Source of the DNA: Oscillospiraceae bacterium
GTDB taxonomy: Bacteria > Bacillota > Clostridia > Oscillospirales > Oscillospiraceae
Length of the DNA: 32,113 nt
Assembly: GCA_031260605.1 (NCBI GenBank)
Contig: JAISLF010000079.1
Location: 1 to 32,113 of the forward strand
Direction of reading: 5' to 3'
Shown one piece after another: positions 25,364 to 32,113 of the stretch (its first letter is position 1; each line of letters opens with the position of its first letter). The notes under the pieces were generated by a model. It had not been told where the DNA came from, did no database searches, and saw only the letters and a program-made list of their open reading frames with translations. Both the position numbers and the translations under genes were made by a program.

Positions 25364-25390
25364 GTCTATCAACACACACAAAGCATATAT
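25340..25390. promoter_or_regulatory. Long inverted repeat (candidate operator) centred on the -10 box
   Basis: ATATATGCTTTG (25340-25351) and CAAAGCATATAT (25379-25390) are perfect inverted arms. Inner arms TGTGTT (25353-25358) and AACACA (25371-25376) share nearly the same centre. The left arms occupy the -35/-10 spacer and the right arms the start of the transcript. A bound dimer or tetramer would block initiation. A purely RNA role is unlikely because the left arm is not transcribed. Confidence 0.65.
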
Positions 25391-25424
25391 AAATAGTATA
25401 CTAACAGGAGCACTGATTACATAA

Positions 25425-26444
25425 ATGAGTTCACTGTCGCCGAAAGAACGGCTTCTAAATACTTTTGCCCGCAAGGCAGTTGACAGAAAGCCGGTTATAT
25501 GCCCCGGAGGAATGATGAATGCCGCTATTGTCGAGGTTATGGACAATTCGGGCAAGGCATTCCCGGAGGCACACAGCGACGCGGGTCTTATGACAGAGCT
25601 TGCCCTTGCCGTAAACATCCAGACCGGGTTTGAAAACATCGGAATTCCGTTTTGTATGACGGTTGAGGCGGAGGCGCTCGGCAGCGCAGTAGATTTCGGA
25701 ACGCGCGCATGTGAGCCGAAAATCGCGGTCGAAAGATACGCGGCGGCAGCGGAAGCTGTTCTGCCGGATACAAAGTCCGCGCTTGAAAGCAGCCGCAGCT
25801 CCGTTATTGCAACTACTGTCGAAGCCGCAAGCCGGCAGCTTACCGATGTTCCGGTTATCGGCAGCCTGACGGGACCTATCAGCACAGCGGGCTCGCTTGT
25901 TGACCCGATGCGCTTTCTGAAAGACCTGCGCAAGGACGCGGCCGCAAGCCACGCGCTTATCGACAAGGTTGCGGACTTTTTGATTGAGTACGCATATCAG
26001 CTGATAGAAGCCGGCGCGGACGTTATATCAATCGCCGACCCGACAGCCACAGGCGAGATTCTCGGCCCCAAAATGTTCGAGGATTTTGCCGTGAGGTATA
26101 TAAACCGCGTCGCCGACGGCATTCACCGCGCGAATATCCCCGTTATCGTGCACATCTGCGGAGACCTGAAGCCAGTCAAGTCGCACATCGCGCATTTGCA
26201 CGCGGATGCTGTAAGCGCGGACGCAATGGTTGACCTTGTCGCGCTGAAGGCAGAGTTCCCGGAGCTTGTGACAATGGGTAACCTCAGCACATATCTGCTG
26301 GAGTTCGGAACACCCGAAAAGGTCGCCGCCGCCGCCGAAATTCTGAAGCGCGGAAGTATAGACATTATAGCGCCTGCCTGCGGACTTTCCACAAGCTCGC
26401 CGCTTGCAAATATCAAGGCGTTTACAGACGCAATCAGAGCGTAA
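25425..26444 (+). CDS. UroD-superfamily (MtaA/CmuA-like) corrinoid methyltransferase
   Basis: Predicted 339-residue TIM-barrel protein of the uroporphyrinogen decarboxylase superfamily, methyltransferase branch. Supporting features: VIGSLTGPISTAGSLVDP (142-159 region), and a zinc site formed by H243-I-C245 (VHICGDLK) and C319 (APACGLS), which binds thiolates in MtaA-type enzymes. Heme-synthesis UroD lacks this His-x-Cys/Cys arrangement, so decarboxylase activity is unlikely. It probably transfers methyl between the neighbouring corrinoid protein and a thiol or substrate, but the substrate is unknown. Coenzyme M, the MtaA acceptor in methanogens, is not expected in Clostridia. A CAGGAG sequence lies an unusually long 14 bases before ATG. 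Confidence 0.9.
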   Translation: MSSLSPKERLLNTFARKAVDRKPVICPGGMMNAAIVEVMDNSGKAFPEAHSDAGLMTELALAVNIQTGFENIGIPFCMTVEAEALGSAVDFGTRACEPKIAVERYAAAAEAVLPDTKSALESSRSSVIATTVEAASRQLTDVPVIGSLTGPISTAGSLVDPMRFLKDLRKDAAASHALIDKVADFLIEYAYQLIEAGADVISIADPTATGEILGPKMFEDFAVRYINRVADGIHRANIPVIVHICGDLKPVKSHIAHLHADAVSADAMVDLVALKAEFPELVTMGNLSTYLLEFGTPEKVAAAAEILKRGSIDIIAPACGLSTSSPLANIKAFTDAIRA

Positions 26445-26484
26445 GCACGGCTTTTTGCCGCATTTAATATTGAGGTTATTACAT

Positions 26485-27141
26485 ATGAGTTCAGAAAGAG
26501 AAAGAATACTGCGCGGACTGTCAGACAGCGTGGTGGATATGGATGAGGACACTGCGGCGGAGCTGTCAAACGAGGCGGTTGCGCAAGGAATTGACGCACT
26601 TGAGGTAATCGACGAGGGTCTTGCCGACGGAATGCGCCGTGCGGGAGACCTTTTTGAGAGCGAGGAATACTTTATTCCTGAGCTGCTTGTATGCTCAGAC
26701 GCGCTGAACGCGGGCGTTGAAGTGCTAAAGCCGCATATTAAGGTTGAAGGCGGCGCTGAAAAGAAAACTAAGGTTGTAATCGGAGTTATCGAGGGCGACA
26801 CGCACGATATTGGCAAGAACCTTGTGAAAATCCTGGTAGAAGCCGGAGGCTTCGAAATAATAGACCTCGGGCGCGATGTTCCGGCGGAAAAGTTTGTCGA
26901 TACCGCAATTGCCGAGCAGGCGGACGTCATCGCGCTGTCAACACTAATGACGACGACAATGCTCGGAATGCCGAAGGTTGTCGAGCTGCTCAAGGAAAAG
27001 GGCGTGCGCGAAAAGCACAAGGTAATCGTCGGCGGAGGGCCGCTGTCACAGGCGTTCTCAGATAAAATCGGCGCGGACGGATACTCAAAAAATGCTTCCG
27101 AGGCGTTAAAGCTTGTAAAAACCCTCGTGGGCAGAGCATAG
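26485..27141 (+). CDS. Corrinoid (B12-binding) methyltransferase shuttle protein, MtaC/MtbC-like
   Basis: Predicted 218-residue methyl carrier. A four-helix methionine-synthase cap-like domain (about 1-88, with FIPELL at 63-68) precedes a Rossmann B12 domain. The lower-ligand signature GDTHDIG (104-110) supplies H107 to cobalt, and VGGGPLS lies further on. The cobalamin cycles between Co(I) and methyl-Co(III) while accepting methyl from one partner and giving it to another. The frame is open further upstream, to 26404, but that region overlaps the previous gene and ATG at 26485 has a TGAGGT site and starts at the conserved MSSERERILRGL. No RamA-type reductive activase is in the window. Confidence 0.95.
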   Translation: MSSERERILRGLSDSVVDMDEDTAAELSNEAVAQGIDALEVIDEGLADGMRRAGDLFESEEYFIPELLVCSDALNAGVEVLKPHIKVEGGAEKKTKVVIGVIEGDTHDIGKNLVKILVEAGGFEIIDLGRDVPAEKFVDTAIAEQADVIALSTLMTTTMLGMPKVVELLKEKGVREKHKVIVGGGPLSQAFSDKIGADGYSKNASEALKLVKTLVGRA

Positions 27142-27153
27142 GAGACGTTTATT

Positions 27154-28218
27154 ATGGCAACGAAATTGCGCGACCAGATGACACCGAAGGAACGTGTACT
27201 GGCTTGGGAAGAGGGCAGACCGATAGACCGCGTACCGAGCAAGTTCAGCTACAGCCCCGCGCTCCTGAAGTTTGAGGGCGTCGATACAAAACGATACGGC
27301 ACGGATAATGCCTATAAAATCGCAACAGAGGTCAAAATTTACGAAAAATACCGCACGGAGGAGCTTGCGGCGGGATTTTCGGTGCCCGGTCTTTACGGAG
27401 CGACATACGCGAATCCGGAGGGCGGACACGCATACATATTAGAAACCGTCCCGCTTGAGGGGGACGACCTGAAGCACCCGGTTATAACCGACCCGAAAAC
27501 AGACCCGCGTCTTGCCCCGTTTTGGGAGTATCTTGACGGAATACTTGAAGCGCTTGGCGACAAGGTGCCGCTGCGGGTTATGATGGAGGGACCGATAACA
27601 CAGGCAGGACGCACAATCGGCGTTGAAAAGCTGCTGAAAAAAACTCTTCGGGATCCCGAATATGTTCACGCGGTGCTGGAGCATATTCTGCAAACGCAGC
27701 TGACGTTAATCAGCGCTCTTGAGGGCTACGACATCGGCTTTCAGATAATGGATCCCGTCTCGTCGGGAGATGTGCTCAGCCCGGAAAACTACAGAGCCTT
27801 CGCAAAGCCTTACCTCACGCGCCTGTTCACGGAAATGACGCGTATTGCGGGCAAAAAGCCGTACTTGCATATCTGCGGGCACACAGAAAAGGTTCTGCAC
27901 GATATTGTCGAAACAGGCCCGGCGGCGTTCTCGGTAGACAACGCCCTGGATTTGGCGGAGGTCAAGCGCGAGATCGGCGACAAGGTCACAGTCATCGGAA
28001 ACGTACATCCGACGGCGACAATGCTCCTCGGAACGCCTGAGGATGTTGACGCGGACCTGAAGAAATGCTTCCAAAAGGCGTGGGACAGCCCGAAGGGCTA
28101 CATTCCCGGCTACGGTTGCGGACTTCCGGTGCCGACGCCGAAGGAAAATGTAGACGCGGTGTACGACGCGCTGTGGAAATACGGCCGGTGGCCGCTAAAC
28201 CCTGAAAACTTCAGCTGA
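27154..28218 (+). CDS. Second UroD-superfamily methyltransferase
   Basis: Predicted 354-residue UroD-superfamily protein, distinct from its neighbour upstream (clearly paralogous in fold, low identity by eye). Features: MTPKERVLAWEEGRPIDRVP at the start, GPITQAGRTIG (about 149-159), and a zinc-type site with H239, C241 and H243 (LHICGH) and C322 (GYGCGLP). One of the two proteins probably demethylates the imported substrate onto the corrinoid protein and the other passes methyl on. Which does which cannot be told from sequence. It starts 12 bases after the corrinoid gene. The 41-base gap to the lipoprotein gene suggests one transcript. Confidence 0.9.
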   Translation: MATKLRDQMTPKERVLAWEEGRPIDRVPSKFSYSPALLKFEGVDTKRYGTDNAYKIATEVKIYEKYRTEELAAGFSVPGLYGATYANPEGGHAYILETVPLEGDDLKHPVITDPKTDPRLAPFWEYLDGILEALGDKVPLRVMMEGPITQAGRTIGVEKLLKKTLRDPEYVHAVLEHILQTQLTLISALEGYDIGFQIMDPVSSGDVLSPENYRAFAKPYLTRLFTEMTRIAGKKPYLHICGHTEKVLHDIVETGPAAFSVDNALDLAEVKREIGDKVTVIGNVHPTATMLLGTPEDVDADLKKCFQKAWDSPKGYIPGYGCGLPVPTPKENVDAVYDALWKYGRWPLNPENFS

Positions 28219-28259
28219 GGCTGCGGTTATAAATAAAAACTAATTGGGAGAAAAACAAA

Positions 28260-29321
28260 ATGCGTAAATCACGTTCGATAAAACTAATCGCGGCACTCCT
28301 GACGGTGGCAATGCTGTTCACCGTTCTCGTAGGCTGTAGCAAGAAAGAAGCTGATCCTACACCAACACCGTCAACCGAAGCACCGGCAACGCCGGACGAC
28401 ACGACAACAGCCGCCCCTGCGGCATTAAAGCCCCTTAAAATCGGCATCATCGGCGCAGGCTGCGAGCTGCATTTCTATACGGCAGAGAAGCTCGGTCTGT
28501 ATGAGGCGGCAGGCTATGACGTTGAGCTGGTTCACGTTAACCCCGCCGAGCAGCAAATGCTTATTGAAACGGGCAAAATTGACGTAACAGACGGCGTGCT
28601 TGACTTCTGGCTCAAGCCCATTGAAAACGGTCTTGACATTAAGGCGACCATCGGAATTCAGCAGGGCTGCTTTGCAGTTGTTGTCCGCGAGGATTCACCG
28701 TACAAGACAATTGCCGACCTCAAGGGAAAGAAAATCGGCACAACGCACACCTCAGGCGTAGGCGAGTACTTCTGGCGTTTGCTCCTGGCGGACGGCTATG
28801 ACCCGGAAAACGACTTTGAGTGGGTAGTGCTGGAAAGCGCGGCAACACAGGCGGCGCTTGATTCAGGAGAGGTAGACGCAATCTCCGTCGGCGATTCGGG
28901 CATTTATCCCCGCGTACAGTCAGGCGAGCTGCGCTTTGTAGCACAGATGTCCACCGACCCGCAAATTGCTGACGAAACCTGCTGCTTGCTGGTGTTCAGC
29001 TCACAGTATGTCAAGTCTAACCTTGAAGACGTCAAAGCAATTACACAGGTTCTGTACGACGCCTCCATTTACCTGCAGAGCGACGAGCACAAAAAGGAAA
29101 TTGTAGACTACGGCTTTGAAAAAGGACTGATTCTGTCAGGCGAGCCGGCAACAACATATGAAATTGCAAAAACCTACGTGTGGAACCCCGGCTTTGACAT
29201 CGGTATCAAAACCTTCACCAACATCTTCAAGGCATATCAGGGCTTCGGTATTATCAGCGAGGATGTATCTGCTGAAAAGGTAGTCGAAAATCTGTTTGTG
29301 CAGTTTGACCTGAAGCAGTAG
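28260..29321 (+). CDS. NitT/TauT-type ABC substrate-binding lipoprotein
   Basis: Predicted 353-residue binding protein for the adjacent importer. The signal peptide ends in lipobox L23-V-G-C26, a Thr/Pro/Ala linker spans about 30-56, and the NMT1/SsuA-like fold begins at KIGIIGAGCELHFYTAEKLG. GLYEAAGYDVELV, the LIETGKIDV-TDG hinge and IADLKGKKIGTT are typical of nitrate, taurine, sulfonate, thiamine-precursor or aromatic-acid receptors. The ligand is not readable, but position in a methyltransferase operon suggests a methylated compound. GGGAG precedes ATG by nine bases. A strong intercistronic hairpin follows. Confidence 0.93.
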   Translation: MRKSRSIKLIAALLTVAMLFTVLVGCSKKEADPTPTPSTEAPATPDDTTTAAPAALKPLKIGIIGAGCELHFYTAEKLGLYEAAGYDVELVHVNPAEQQMLIETGKIDVTDGVLDFWLKPIENGLDIKATIGIQQGCFAVVVREDSPYKTIADLKGKKIGTTHTSGVGEYFWRLLLADGYDPENDFEWVVLESAATQAALDSGEVDAISVGDSGIYPRVQSGELRFVAQMSTDPQIADETCCLLVFSSQYVKSNLEDVKAITQVLYDASIYLQSDEHKKEIVDYGFEKGLILSGEPATTYEIAKTYVWNPGFDIGIKTFTNIFKAYQGFGIISEDVSAEKVVENLFVQFDLKQ

Positions 29322-29350
29322 AACGCGGCGCAAAAAACAACACTTACATC

Positions 29351-29384
29351 AGAACAAACGGCGCATACACGCGCCGTTTGTTCT
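29351..29384 (+). promoter_or_regulatory. Intercistronic hairpin between lipoprotein and permease genes
   Basis: Perfect 14-bp inverted repeat (AGAACAAACGGCGC and its complement) with an ATACAC loop and no T run. It is not a terminator of the classical kind. It more likely stabilises the upstream lipoprotein message or lowers permease expression, as known for other binding-protein operons. Confidence 0.7.
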
Positions 29385-29409
29385 GAAGCGTAGCAGGAGG
29401 CTCACAACA

Positions 29410-30420
29410 TTGAGCAAACTAAAAAAAGCGATTCTCATCGCCTTACCGATTATCGGCGCGGCGCTTGTTATATTAAATTACTATTTCGTGCCGGACAAAA
29501 ACGATATTTTCGTCAAGAAATGGCACTATCCGGCTGTTATTTCTTATATTCCGCTGCAGTTTCTTGTGAAATGCCTGTACTTTAAGCTCCAGGACAGAAA
29601 GCTTAAACGCGGCACACTGAAAAACACCAATAAATTAGAGGAATACCTGGAAAAGTCGCCCCGCATTCTGGCGATGCTGCTTTTTTTCACGCTGTGGGAC
29701 GTCTTAACCGCAAAGCTCGGCATAATCAGCAGCTTTTACTTCCCTGACGGAAGCCGGATTGTCGGCGCCATCACGAAGGTGGATAAGCTCAAGGGCGCGG
29801 AGTGGAAAACAGTCGGTCTGCACATACTGAACTCACTGCGGCTACTGTTTACGGGCTATTTTGCGGGACTTGCCGCCGGATTTATCACCGGTGCGTTCGC
29901 CGGGTGGTTTCCCAAGGCGAGATATTGGATTATGCCGATTGTCAAGAAAATCGGGCCGATACCCTCCACAATTTGGCTGCCGATATTCGTGTCGTTTATA
30001 CCGGGCTTTTTCGCAGTCCGCATTGTGATAATTGCGTTTGGCGTGTGGTTCCCGGCGTCGCTTATGACAGCAACGGGTATTATGGCTGTGCCCAGCTCAT
30101 ATTTCGAGGTGGCAAAAACCCTCGGCGCGAAAAAGAACTATTTGCTGTTCAAGGTCGCGCTTCCGGCGACAATGCCGAGCCTGTTTATGGGTATGTTTAT
30201 GGGTATGAGCATTTCTTGCGTTGCGCTGATTTCCGCTGAATCAATCGGAGCAAAAAGCGGTTTGGGCTTCTTCATCACAAACGCAATATCGTGGGGCGAA
30301 TACAACAAGGTATACGCCGGAGTTATCATCATACTGCTGATATTCTCAACCGTAATTTCACTGCTGTTTAAGATTAATACAAAGCTGCTCAAATGGCAAA
30401 AGGACAATATTCAATGGTAA
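29410..30420 (+). CDS. ABC transporter permease (SsuC/TauC-like) with N-terminal extension
   Basis: Predicted 336-residue inner-membrane permease. The core (about 130-325) has the BPD_transp_1 helices and the EAA loop EVAKTLGAKKNYLLFKVALP, which docks on the ATPase. Relatives are usually 250-280 residues; here about 85 extra N-terminal residues add one or two helices (about 7-26 and 41-58). The start is TTG, chosen for GGAGG nine bases upstream and the lack of a better codon. The end overlaps the ATPase gene. With its partners it should import the compound handled by the upstream methyltransferases. Confidence 0.92.
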   Translation: MSKLKKAILIALPIIGAALVILNYYFVPDKNDIFVKKWHYPAVISYIPLQFLVKCLYFKLQDRKLKRGTLKNTNKLEEYLEKSPRILAMLLFFTLWDVLTAKLGIISSFYFPDGSRIVGAITKVDKLKGAEWKTVGLHILNSLRLLFTGYFAGLAAGFITGAFAGWFPKARYWIMPIVKKIGPIPSTIWLPIFVSFIPGFFAVRIVIIAFGVWFPASLMTATGIMAVPSSYFEVAKTLGAKKNYLLFKVALPATMPSLFMGMFMGMSISCVALISAESIGAKSGLGFFITNAISWGEYNKVYAGVIIILLIFSTVISLLFKINTKLLKWQKDNIQW

Positions 30421-31214
30421 CGGAAAGCATAACAAAATCCGGCGAAATTGAGATCAGCGGCGTCAGCAAAGTCTTTAATGCCGGAGAATTAAACGAGGTA
30501 ACGGCGCTTCAGAACATAAACCTCACTGTAAAACCGGGCGAGCTTGTAAGTCTTGTCGGTCCGTCCGGCTGCGGAAAATCGACGCTTCTGCGTATGATTG
30601 CCGGCCTTGAAACGCCCACAGAGGGATCGCTCACACTTGATGGCACGCTTATAACAGAGCCTGACCACGAGCGCGGACTTGTGTTCCAGGACCCAAGCCT
30701 GTTCCCGTGGCTGACAGTCGGCGGAAATGTCGCGTTCGGACTGAAGTCGCGCGGAATCTACGACAAGAAGCATAACGAGGTTGCGGACTATGTAAAGCTC
30801 GTCGGTCTTGAGGGATTTGAAAAGCACTACCCGCACCAGCTGTCCGGCGGAATGGCGCAGCGCGTTTCACTGGCACGGTCGTTTATAAACAGCCCGAAGG
30901 TTCTCTTGATGGACGAACCGTTCGGCGCTCTCGACGCATTCACGCGTATGCAAATGCAGGACGAACTGCTGAAAATCTGGGAGCAGCGCGGGACGACAAT
31001 TATGCTTGTAACGCACGACGTGGACGAGGCGATTTATCTCAGCGACCGCGTGGTTGTAATGTCGCCGCGCCCCGGCAAGGTTGAGGAAATATTGGAAATC
31101 AACATTACGCGTCCGCACGAGAGAAACTATCCGGAGTTTTTACAGCTGCGCGTGAAGATTCTGGAGATTTTGAACTTCGCAAAGCACCAAGAGGATTTGC
31201 CGTACTATCTGTAG
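30414..31214 (+). CDS. ABC transporter ATP-binding protein (SsuB/TauB-like)
   Basis: Predicted 266-residue ATPase with Walker A GPSGCGKST (49-57), Q92 in VFQDPSLFPW, signature LSGGM (143-147), Walker B LLMDEP (164-169) and switch H201. The SsuB/TauB group features FPWLTVGGNVAFGL and THDVDEAIYLSDRVVVMSPRPG. ATG at 30414 is preferred over 30393 because AAGGA lies nine bases before it and the upstream ATG has no ribosome binding site. It overlaps the permease stop by seven bases, so the two are coupled. It is the last gene of the operon. Only a weak 4-bp stem plus T run (about 31210-31231) follows before repeat copy 6. Confidence 0.95.
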   Translation: MVTESITKSGEIEISGVSKVFNAGELNEVTALQNINLTVKPGELVSLVGPSGCGKSTLLRMIAGLETPTEGSLTLDGTLITEPDHERGLVFQDPSLFPWLTVGGNVAFGLKSRGIYDKKHNEVADYVKLVGLEGFEKHYPHQLSGGMAQRVSLARSFINSPKVLLMDEPFGALDAFTRMQMQDELLKIWEQRGTTIMLVTHDVDEAIYLSDRVVVMSPRPGKVEEILEINITRPHERNYPEFLQLRVKILEILNFAKHQEDLPYYL

Positions 31215-31269
31215 GAACGACAGGCTTTTTGTATTGCAGGGTTGGGGTCTGCCGCGTCGGTTTAGCTTT

Positions 31270-32113
31270 TATTTTGGTGCTTGCAGCTGTGCGCCGCGGG
31301 GTGCGGAGTTTGTAATTTGGGCGAAGCTTTGCCTCGCCTCTCTGCTGAGCGCCTACGCGGCGGGCGGTTACTTTCTTGCTGCGGCAAGAAAGTAACCAAA
31401 GAAGCCGCTTTTAAGGGCCTGCTCTCGTTGTCCGTCTGTGGCGTTCGATGTTTCTCCCCACAAGTTTGGGAAAGTTCCTCCGATTAGGTCAAGCAGGAGG
31501 CAACGGTCGGCTAAAGCCGACGGGTGCCAACCGGACTTGACTGTGGTTAGCCGCACCGCGCCCGCGCTGTATGGTGCGGCAAGCAGTTGCGTGTCCCGAC
31601 GCGCAAAGCGCTGAGGCAGACGAGGGCACCCAACGCACCCGCGTAGCAGGGTGCAGTGGTCTGACACAAAGGTCTGCGGCAAACAAAACAAGGGACGTCG
31701 AGGACGTCGTCCCCTACGGAGGTTGTTGTGGTAACGGGGTATTGCCTTGCTCCGGAAGTTTGCACCGCCGCTACAACAAACCCACTGCGCCGGGACACGC
31801 ACCATATTGCCGCACAATGTGCGGCAGCAATCGTTGCAGCAATTACCTTCCGGTTGGCACCCGTAGGGAGTTCGCGATAAACTGCAGCCTAACCTAAGTC
31901 GTCCAACGCCGCGACAGGCTGTGACCCTGCGTGCGACGCAGCGAAAGCGTTCGCGCACTCCACCGCGTTACGTCGCGGGGAGAGGCACAGTCTGCATTGC
32001 CACTACCGCAGTTCCCGTATAAAAAGGTGTTTGCTTCTTTACAAAGAAGTCGCCCCTTTTTGGTTACTTTTTCCGGCGAAGCGGAAAAAGTAACCGCCCG
32101 CCGCGCAGGCGCT
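31270..32113. repeat. Intergenic mosaic repeat, copy 6 (right edge cut by window)
   Basis: Follows the ABC operon. The left arm (TTTGTAATTTGGGCGAAGC, then CGGCGGGCGGTTACTTTC) ends in a hairpin with arms GGTTACTTTCTTG / CAAGAAAGTAACC. The core (about 31400-32000) matches copies 2 and 4 in the same direction, with a 22-bp palindrome at 31692-31713. The right border module is modified (TTTGCTTCTTTACAAAGAAG at about 32030), then the hairpin at about 32062-32095 and the start of the GCGCAGGCGCT outer arm at the window edge. Open frames of up to 196 codons here are not conserved as proteins between copies. Confidence 0.87.

Noticed and set aside
26440-26470. CGGC-TTTTT-GCCG hairpin between methyltransferase and corrinoid genes
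   Set aside because: A 4-bp stem inside a co-transcribed pair. No support for a regulatory role.
26404-26484. Upstream extension of the corrinoid protein gene
   Set aside because: It overlaps the previous gene and has no ribosome binding site, and the homologous start MSSERERILRGL has a good TGAGGT site.
25425-28218. Heme-pathway uroporphyrinogen decarboxylase (hemE)
   Set aside because: Both proteins carry the H-x-C and C zinc-site residues of methyltransferases and flank a corrinoid protein. No other heme gene is nearby.
30393-30413. ATG seven codons upstream in the ATPase gene
   Set aside because: No ribosome binding site precedes it, whereas AAGGA is well placed for 30414.
31208-31237. 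Terminator after the ABC operon
   Set aside because: Only CTGT/ACAG pairs before the T run, too weak to call.
31368-31958. 196-codon minus-strand frame in copy 6
   Set aside because: It runs through the repeat core, and the matching frame is broken in copies 2 and 4.
1-32113. CRISPR array or group II intron as explanation of the repeats
   Set aside because: Units are long, modular and inverted rather than short regular repeats with spacers. There is no cas gene and no reverse transcriptase frame.

Overview
The window looks like a contig from an uncultured, fairly GC-rich anaerobic Bacillota, most likely class Clostridia. The evidence is lipoprotein signal peptides, sigma-A promoters of the TTGACA-17-TATAAT type, a CwlD-type amidase, an endonuclease-type MutL, a MetA with the acetyl-CoA specificity residue, PduL, DUF2284 and DUF3786 proteins, and a corrinoid methyltransferase operon. 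I cannot place it below class. I found no rRNA, tRNA, CRISPR array, phage gene or transposase.

Layout. (a) 1112-2095 (-): a lone ABC substrate-binding lipoprotein with its own promoter and terminator. (b) 3493-10009 (+): a tight six-gene operon of YdcF-like envelope protein, DUF2284, GT2 glycosyltransferase, MATE exporter, RsmA and MutL, closed by a strong terminator. (c) 11521-12345 (-): a DUF1624/HGSNAT-like membrane acyltransferase. (d) 12500-18013 (+): double-cupin protein, YigZ, PduL, a lipoyl-less E2-like acyltransferase, CwlD-like amidase and RadA, starting from a perfect sigma-A promoter. (e) 24652-19510 (-): response regulator, histidine kinase, DUF3786, BaiN/HI0933-like flavoprotein and MetA, with PhoP-like 11-bp spaced boxes at the promoter and a strong terminator after metA. 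(f) 25425-31214 (+): a UroD-superfamily methyltransferase, a corrinoid protein, a second UroD-superfamily methyltransferase, and a complete NitT/TauT-type ABC importer (lipoprotein, permease, ATPase).

Region (f) is the best candidate for an uncharacterised system. It encodes import of an unknown compound next to a corrinoid-dependent methyl-transfer module in which both methyltransferases belong to the UroD/MtaA superfamily. No MttB, MtaB or MtrH-type partner is visible. The promoter carries a long inverted repeat centred on the -10 region.

The second striking feature is non-coding. About 6.2 kb (roughly 19%) consists of six copies of one mosaic, hairpin-rich intergenic repeat, at about 1-1036, 2263-3385, 10133-11515, 18045-19420, 24780-25215 and 31270-32113. 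Copies share ends, a core of about 0.9 kb and short palindromes whose stems covary. They sit at four of the five strand switches and inside no operon, and none has a transposase. Open frames of up to about 200 codons inside them are artefacts: the same DNA is conserved in several frames at once.
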